From the NCBI GenBank assembly GCA_051866775.1, contig JBJDXR010000022.1, forward strand, positions 1-64,000: a stretch of DNA of 64,000 nucleotides, written 5' to 3'. The DNA comes from RUG626 sp051866775 (GTDB taxonomy: Bacteria > Bacillota > Clostridia > Oscillospirales > Oscillospiraceae). Position 1 is the stretch's first letter. Every line of letters starts with the position of its first letter. Below the pieces are notes generated by a model. It saw only the letters and a program-made list of their open reading frames with translations. It searched no databases and was not told where the DNA came from. Made by a program: the position numbers and the translations under genes. Positions 59,430-64,000 of the stretch are shown in pieces.

Positions 59430-61829
59430 ATGAAGACTCTGAAGAAGACCCTGTGCTTGGTCTTGGCAGTAGTCATGGCAGTCGGCACGCTGGCGCTCTC
59501 CGCGTCTGCAACCGATTTCGTTGACGATGCTGATATCGAGTACAACGAAGCCGTTGAAGTGCTCACTGGGCTGGGCGTCATCAACGGCAAGGACGGGAAC
59601 AAGTTTGATCCCGAGGGCACACTGACCCGCGCTGAGGGTGCCAAGCTTGTCACCTATGCGCTGCTCGGCACTGACACTGCTGATAAGCTGAAGGCAACTT
59701 CCGCTCCGTTCAGCGATGTTCCTACCAGCAACTGGGCTGCTGGCTCCGTTGCCTATTGCTCCGCCGCTGGTATCATCGACGGCTATCAGGGCAAGTTCGA
59801 TCCTAATGGCAAGCTGACCGGCGTTGCTTTTGCCAAGATGCTCCTCGTTGCTCTTGACATTGACGGCGAGTACACCGGCAACAACTGGGATGTCAACGTC
59901 CTTCTCGCTTCTGAGAATGCTGGCCTTGCAAAGGGCATCTCCGGTTTTGATTACTATGCAAACATCACCCGCGACGAGGCTGCTCAGATGCTTCTGAACG
60001 CTCTCTTTATCGGTGAGAAGACTGTCACCACTACTGCAACCAGATACGTCCTGACTGCAAACGCTGAAGCAAGCGAAGCGCTTCTGGCTGTATCCGGCAC
60101 TTATTACAGCACCTTTGACGGCGCTAAGGCCGCTGCTGTTGCTGCAGATAAGGATGCTATCTATGGCAAGGATTACACAGTATCCAGCATGAGCATCGCC
60201 TCTGAGAAGGTCGAGGGTTCTCTTGCTGACACCGTGTTCGGTCTGAGCAAGGATAAGGACTCTGACGATTTTGGTCGTCCCGGCGTTACCTACGCTGTTG
60301 ATGGCGATTCCCTTGTATTCGTTGCAGATACTCCTGTTCTCACTTATACCACTGAAGTGAGCTCTAAAGCAATCTACAGTGCTCTTGGACTTAAGAAAAC
60401 TGCTACTGCTACTGTTTATACAGATGGCGTATCCAGCGGCAGCTTCTCCATTGCTAACAACAACACCAGCAGCAAGGTTGGCGGAAACGGCACTCTCGTT
60501 GAGGTCTATAAGGTTTCCAGCACTGCTTATACTGTTGTTGTTATCAACACCTACATTGGCACTGTTTACTCCGTGAAGACCACCACTGAGCCTACCACCG
60601 GTGTTGCTACCACTACCCTGACCCTTAACAGCAAAGAGAGTGGTCTTACCACCACCGATTTCGTTGACTTTGCTAAGAAGGACGTTGTCCTCTACACCAA
60701 GGCTGGCAGCACCATCATGAGCATGGAGAAGGCCGACGTTATCTCCGGAACCCTCACCAAGGCTGTCAACAGCAAGGACTTCACCATCGGCGGCTCTGTA
60801 TACCAGATAGGTGCAACCAGCACTCTGGATGCTGCTGCGATTATCGGCACTGACAATGCTAACATGGGCAAGACCGTCAGCTACTATGTTGACAACTATG
60901 GCTATCTGATGGCCAGCGTCTCTGCAACTTCTGTTGCTACCGCTGGTACCTACATCAACGTTCTCGCTGCTGAGAAGCCTTCTAACACCACCGACTGGAT
61001 GAGTGGCACTTCTTCCGAGTACACCGGTAAGGTCTACGGTATCCTCTCCGACGGTACTTACGGCACTTACACTGTTAACTACGGCGAGACTTCCACCGCT
61101 GCTGCCACTGGCATCTATGAATATGAGCTCAATGATGACGGTGAGCTTGTCCTTGGTACTAAGGATGCTAGCGTTTCTACCAGCAGTACTGAGTTTAAGT
61201 CTGGTGCTACTACTGTCAATGGTAAGATTCTTAACAGCAATACAGTATTTGTATTCTATACCACTGAGTCCAAGTCTGCGAATATCAAGAGCATAACCGT
61301 TAAGACCGGCAACGCAAACTGCGGTGTTGTTCCTGCGGGTGCCAAGATCGTCGCTGAGAACAATGTTGCCTTGGTTGTCTATGTTGGCGGTGACTATGAC
61401 GATGGTACTGTTGTTGCTGATGCCGCATTTGTCGACGCCAGCACCAAGAAGGTCACCACTTCCTCTGAGGTCACTTCCTCCGGTACTGTTACCACCACCG
61501 TCTACACCTACACTGCTTACACTGCAGACGGCGATGAGCTGACTCTGACCTCCAAGACCCTCAATCTTGCCGATGACGCTGATGGCGTTTACTACTACAA
61601 TGAAGATAACACTATTGGTGCTTCTGTCACCACTGTAACTGGTACTATCAAGCTCTATGGTTCCACCATCATGGTTGGTAGCACCTATTACAACTACAAC
61701 ACTGACATGGTATGCTTCCTCGGTGAGGATGCTGCTCTTGCTGATAATCAGACTGTTGTAGCAATCGCTAAGAACGGCACTCTGACTCATATCTGGGTCA
61801 CTGCTGACGCTCCTGAGGTTGAGGATTAA
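59430..61829 (+). CDS. S-layer homology (SLH) domain surface protein
   Basis: A 799-residue secreted surface protein. The signal peptide (residues about 1-28, ending ALSASA) is followed by three SLH units (about 29-78, 88-138 and 142-190: IEYNEAVEVLTGLGVINGKD, WAAGSVAYCSAAGIIDGY and GLAKGISGFDYYANITRDE), which anchor to pyruvylated cell-wall polymer. The remaining 600 residues are rich in Thr, Ser, Ala, Val and Gly with a beta-strand pattern and few charged motifs. Codon use is distinct from all neighbours: mostly GCT, GGT, ACC and GTT, as in a very highly expressed gene. The long leader and strong promoter agree with a major S-layer or surface protein. Confidence 0.88.
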   Translation: MKTLKKTLCLVLAVVMAVGTLALSASATDFVDDADIEYNEAVEVLTGLGVINGKDGNKFDPEGTLTRAEGAKLVTYALLGTDTADKLKATSAPFSDVPTSNWAAGSVAYCSAAGIIDGYQGKFDPNGKLTGVAFAKMLLVALDIDGEYTGNNWDVNVLLASENAGLAKGISGFDYYANITRDEAAQMLLNALFIGEKTVTTTATRYVLTANAEASEALLAVSGTYYSTFDGAKAAAVAADKDAIYGKDYTVSSMSIASEKVEGSLADTVFGLSKDKDSDDFGRPGVTYAVDGDSLVFVADTPVLTYTTEVSSKAIYSALGLKKTATATVYTDGVSSGSFSIANNNTSSKVGGNGTLVEVYKVSSTAYTVVVINTYIGTVYSVKTTTEPTTGVATTTLTLNSKESGLTTTDFVDFAKKDVVLYTKAGSTIMSMEKADVISGTLTKAVNSKDFTIGGSVYQIGATSTLDAAAIIGTDNANMGKTVSYYVDNYGYLMASVSATSVATAGTYINVLAAEKPSNTTDWMSGTSSEYTGKVYGILSDGTYGTYTVNYGETSTAAATGIYEYELNDDGELVLGTKDASVSTSSTEFKSGATTVNGKILNSNTVFVFYTTESKSANIKSITVKTGNANCGVVPAGAKIVAENNVALVVYVGGDYDDGTVVADAAFVDASTKKVTTSSEVTSSGTVTTTVYTYTAYTADGDELTLTSKTLNLADDADGVYYYNEDNTIGASVTTVTGTIKLYGSTIMVGSTYYNYNTDMVCFLGEDAALADNQTVVAIAKNGTLTHIWVTADAPEVED

Positions 61830-61866
61830 TCAGCTGAATATCGAACACTCTTCTGAGTTAAGATAG

Positions 61867-61905
61867 CAAAAGCCCCGCGCCTTATGGCGCGGGGCTTTCT
61901 GTTTT
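61867..61905. repeat. 39-bp inverted repeat, left copy (contains terminator)
   Basis: A 13-bp G+C-rich hairpin (AAAGCCCCGCGCC with its mirror, TTAT loop) with CAAAA and CTGTTTT flanks. It ends the SLH gene on the plus strand and the tail-type gene on the minus strand. The same 39 bases occur in reverse orientation at 63904-63942 with no mismatch. Confidence 0.93.
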
Positions 61906-62394
61906 TTATCCTATTGCTATGTAGTAATAGGTCGTGCCTGATTCATTAAGCTGTACACGGCCGGTGGGCGTATAACTCGAGGAGTAGTATGGAACGGACC
62001 ACCATGATAGGGACTTATCATTCCATGTAAAATAATCGGTAATTGGTGTAGTGATAGCGCCGCTATTTCCGCATCGCGTACTCTTTGTAGCGCCGCCTGC
62101 CGCAATAATAGTGTAACTGACCTCCTGTTCACTATAGTTTCCTGTAAGCGCGCCCATACTTTCTGCGTAAATCATTACAAGCTTCGGTTCAAAATCAAAT
62201 GTAAGTGTGCAGGGGTTACTGCTTCCATATGTCCCCGTGCCTACATAGCTGCCTGCAGCCATTTGCGCCCTGCACGCGATGGCCGCGTCTATCTTGGAAT
62301 TGTCTGCGTTAAAATCGTCAAGATTAAACGCGTCACTTCTGACCCACTGACTAAGTCCAAAATTCTCCGTAGCGCCGCTTGCGGTTCCAGCCAT
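61906..62394 (-). CDS. Phage tail-type structural protein (hypothetical)
   Basis: A 162-residue protein whose N-terminus (NFGLSQWVRSDAFNLDDFNA, then DNSKIDAAI) is the pattern found at the start of many tail-fibre or minor structural proteins of gut Firmicutes phages. The rest is beta-rich with many Ser, Thr, Tyr and Gly (SLSWWSVPYYSSSYTPTG) and ends YYYIAIG, also frequent in phage tail ends. Its stop abuts the left 39-bp repeat. It is probably a prophage remnant or a domesticated tail protein. The real molecule it binds is unknown. Confidence 0.65.
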   Translation of the reverse strand: MAGTASGATENFGLSQWVRSDAFNLDDFNADNSKIDAAIACRAQMAAGSYVGTGTYGSSNPCTLTFDFEPKLVMIYAESMGALTGNYSEQEVSYTIIAAGGATKSTRCGNSGAITTPITDYFTWNDKSLSWWSVPYYSSSYTPTGRVQLNESGTTYYYIAIG

Positions 62395-62651
62395 TATTCC
62401 TCTCCTCCTTCACTTTTAATCTCTGCAGTCTGGCTCTGCTCGAAGGCTTCCCTCGCAGCGGCATTCTCCGCAATCGCCGTTATCTTGCCGTCAGTGATCT
62501 CAAGCGCCACCCACGGCAGAAACGCCATTGCTGCGGTTTCAAGCTCTGTTGGGACAGCGAACCATCCGTCGGGAAGCTGCTCAAGCCTGCCTGCGATCGT
62601 CTGGTTGGCATGTGCGCCGCTTGTTTCAGGCACTGCTTTTATTATTGTCAT
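62394..62651 (-). CDS. Small phage-type protein of unknown function
   Basis: An 85-residue acidic protein; the ATG at 62651 has GGAGGTACAC before it, and its stop overlaps the next start by one base (TAATG). Its sequence (QTIAGRLEQLPDGWFAVPTE, then ITDGKITAIAENAAAREAFE) resembles the small proteins placed next to tail-fibre genes in Firmicutes prophages. Function is not known. A minus-strand terminator lies 26 bases upstream, so the two genes need a promoter very close by or are weakly expressed. Confidence 0.6.
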   Translation of the reverse strand: MTIIKAVPETSGAHANQTIAGRLEQLPDGWFAVPTELETAAMAFLPWVALEITDGKITAIAENAAAREAFEQSQTAEIKSEGGEE

Positions 62652-62676
62652 GTGTACCTCCAAATAGAAAAATTAG

Positions 62677-62708
62677 GCTCCGCCTTTCGATATCCGGAAA
62701 GGCGGAGC
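62677..62708 (-). terminator. Minus-strand terminator upstream of the tail genes
   Basis: GCTCCGCCTTTC with its mirror (8-base loop) followed on the minus strand by CTAATTTTTCT. It would end any transcript coming from the direction of the recombinase gene. Confidence 0.72.
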
Positions 62709-62777
62709 TGTTGCATATTTTGGTGCAACTTGTCGTATTGCGGTATGTAGAAAAATTAAACATAATGTCGAATGTGT

Positions 62778-62804
62778 CTTACAAGTGTATTGTAAGGCTA
62801 TAAT
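62778..62804 (+). promoter_or_regulatory. -10 box and palindromic operator of the recombinase gene
   Basis: CTTACAA-GTGTA-TTGTAAG (62778-62796) is a perfect palindrome touching a consensus TATAAT (62799-62804). No good -35 is seen, so the palindrome probably binds a regulator. The TTGGAGG site and ATG follow. Confidence 0.6.
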
Positions 62805-62821
62805 GTTTTTGGAGGTATAGA

Positions 62822-63904
62822 ATGAGAAATCCAAACGGCTATGGGGGCGTCACACGCCTCCCCGGCAACAGGCGGCGACCTTATCGTGCCCGGGTCACCG
62901 TCGGCTGGGAGGAGCGCGATGCCGCTCCGAAGCTACAGCAATATGCGACTATCGGCTATTTTTCCACAAGAGCCGAGGCGCTTCTAGCGCTTGCTGAATT
63001 TAATATGACCGCCTATGATGCCCGGCTGCGCCGCATGACCTTCAGGCAGGTCTATGACAGCTGGTCACCCGGTTACTTTGAGCGTTACCCCAGCACCCGC
63101 CGGGTGACAGAGAGTGCAATGCAGCATTGTGCCCAGCTTTGGAACAGGCCAATGGCAGAGCTGCGCCTTCCGGAGCTTCAGCGAACGATAAACAGCATGG
63201 AGGGGCTATCCCGCGCGTATCAGGCGAAGGTGCGTTCATTGATGCATCAGCTATACCAGTGGTGCTTTAAGCACGATATTCTGCAAAAAGACTATTCTCA
63301 GTTTGTGGAGCTGCCCTCAGAGGCTGCCGAGAGCCGCCGAAGCGTCTTTACAGCGGAGGAGATATCCCTTCTGTGGCGATATCATGACAGCGGCGTGCCG
63401 CTTCCCGGACAGCCCCAGTGCTGCAGCAGGCTGTGCTTTCTTGAGGCTCTGCTTGTGCTGCTCTATACAGGTATGCGTATAAGCGAACTTCTGGCGCTGC
63501 GTTGCGAGGACATACACCTTGATGAGCGTTATATTGATCTGCACGGTACTAAGACGAAGGCCGCTCGCCGCCTTGTGCCGATATGCGCTAGGATCCTGCC
63601 GGTCATCTCGGCCCTTTCAGAGCGCGCCTCCGGCGGTCTGCTTCTCAGGCGTCAGGACGGGCAGGCCGTCACGTATTCGGTTTTTAAGTACACTTGGTTT
63701 GACAGTGTTATGGGTGCGCTGGGTATGCGCCACACGCCCCATGACACACGGCATACCTTTGTATCGGGTTTGGATACGGCCGGTGTGCAGCGCAGTGTGC
63801 AGAAGTTTATTGTGGGTCACAGCCTGAGTAAGGACGTAACGGACCGGTATACACACAAGGATATATCGGAGCTTGTGCGCGCGGTGGATATGCTGGAGTA
63901 TTGA
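62822..63904 (+). CDS. Tyrosine recombinase / phage integrase
   Basis: A 360-residue site-specific recombinase. The N-terminal region (RNPNGYGGVTRLPGNRRRPY) resembles the AP2-like arm-binding domain of phage integrases, followed by a core-binding SAM-like domain (about 75-170) and the catalytic domain (about 185-355). Catalytic residues are R219 in GMRISELLAL, H307 and R310 in HDTRHTF, and nucleophile Y343 in DRYTH. It is complete and looks functional. It is transcribed away from the tail genes and ends at the right copy of the 39-bp repeat. It may insert or excise an element, or flip the segment between the repeats. Confidence 0.93.
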   Translation: MRNPNGYGGVTRLPGNRRRPYRARVTVGWEERDAAPKLQQYATIGYFSTRAEALLALAEFNMTAYDARLRRMTFRQVYDSWSPGYFERYPSTRRVTESAMQHCAQLWNRPMAELRLPELQRTINSMEGLSRAYQAKVRSLMHQLYQWCFKHDILQKDYSQFVELPSEAAESRRSVFTAEEISLLWRYHDSGVPLPGQPQCCSRLCFLEALLVLLYTGMRISELLALRCEDIHLDERYIDLHGTKTKAARRLVPICARILPVISALSERASGGLLLRRQDGQAVTYSVFKYTWFDSVMGALGMRHTPHDTRHTFVSGLDTAGVQRSVQKFIVGHSLSKDVTDRYTHKDISELVRAVDMLEY

Positions 63905-63942
63905 AAACAGAAAGCCCCGCGCCATAAGGCGCGGGGCTTTTG
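63904..63942. repeat. 39-bp inverted repeat, right copy (contains terminator)
   Basis: Exact reverse complement of 61867-61905. It ends the recombinase gene on the plus strand (hairpin followed by TTTTGTTTTTG). The remaining 63943-64000 holds a small TCAGC/GCTGA hairpin and no gene. Confidence 0.93.
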
Positions 63943-64000
63943 TTTTTGTTGCTATGTGCGGTCTCTTTTATCAGCTTTAGTTGCTGATTACGCAGCAATT

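Noticed and set aside
59412..61790. 792-codon open frame on the minus strand opposite the SLH gene
   Set aside because: The frame exists because the sense strand uses few codons whose complement is a stop; the SLH gene has signal peptide, SLH motifs, promoter and AAGGAGG.
61906..62394. Tail-type gene as a diversity-generating-retroelement target
   Set aside because: The YYYIAIG end is suggestive of phage tail proteins, but no reverse transcriptase, template repeat or IMH-like pair is seen.

Overview
The window looks like a chromosomal piece of a low-to-moderate GC, Gram-positive gut-type Clostridia, most likely an Oscillospiraceae member near Oscillibacter. This is inferred from gene content and gene order, not from a search. 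The supporting signs are the era-yqzL-recO order, an acpS-type nnr/lipoprotein/alr/mazF cluster, a T-box in front of pheST, an IreB-family protein, a PdaB-like deacetylase, strong AGGAGG ribosome sites and an SLH surface protein with an exceptionally optimised codon pattern. No tRNA, rRNA or CRISPR array was seen.

Layout. 1-4.8 kb: the 3' end of era, then a LysR regulator divergent from a ferredoxin/flavoprotein pair (an AprBA-like redox module sitting between era and recO), then the tiny yqzL gene and recO. 4.9-9.6 kb: a LarA-type nickel racemase, a malic enzyme and an LTA-synthase-family sulfatase. 9.6-17.7 kb: a complete arginine pathway cluster argG-argH-argC-argJ-argB-argD-argF. 17.8-28 kb: an accessory stretch with DUF4173/XRE/DUF2975 genes, a MacB-like ABC fusion, a PPOX protein, a FUSC-type membrane protein, an XRE + DUF6514-like pair, a MerR gene coupled to an unknown Cys-rich protein, a 115-bp tandem repeat and a DUF362 protein.

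28-34 kb: an AGE-family epimerase preceded by what may be a relic of an IS605-type tnpB 3' end, a PdaB-like deacetylase and two U32 proteins of the tRNA/rRNA hydroxylation type. 34.3-41.6 kb: a full F-type ATP synthase operon (atpZ-atpI-atpB-E-F-H-A-G-D-C). Its c subunit has the two-glutamate Na+ binding pattern, and its a subunit carries a large hydrophobic insertion between the essential Arg and the last helix. 41.7-45.9 kb: two FAD oxidoreductases, an SH3/NlpC-P60 cell-wall hydrolase and a small unknown protein, all on the minus strand. 46.1-48.7 kb: a metal-efflux operon (ArsR-family repressor, HMA protein, CadA/ZntA-type P-ATPase) with a clear promoter and operator.

48.8-54.6 kb, minus strand: ireB, two unknown proteins, an apparently antitoxin-less mazF, alr, a lipoprotein and nnr. 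54.7-58.5 kb: T-box-controlled pheS-pheT. 58.5-61.8 kb: a strong promoter, a ~500-nt structured leader and an SLH-domain S-layer-like gene. 61.8-64 kb: a phage-like module (tail-type protein and a small partner on the minus strand, a tyrosine recombinase on the plus strand) enclosed by two perfect 39-bp inverted repeats about 2 kb apart, each containing a terminator hairpin.
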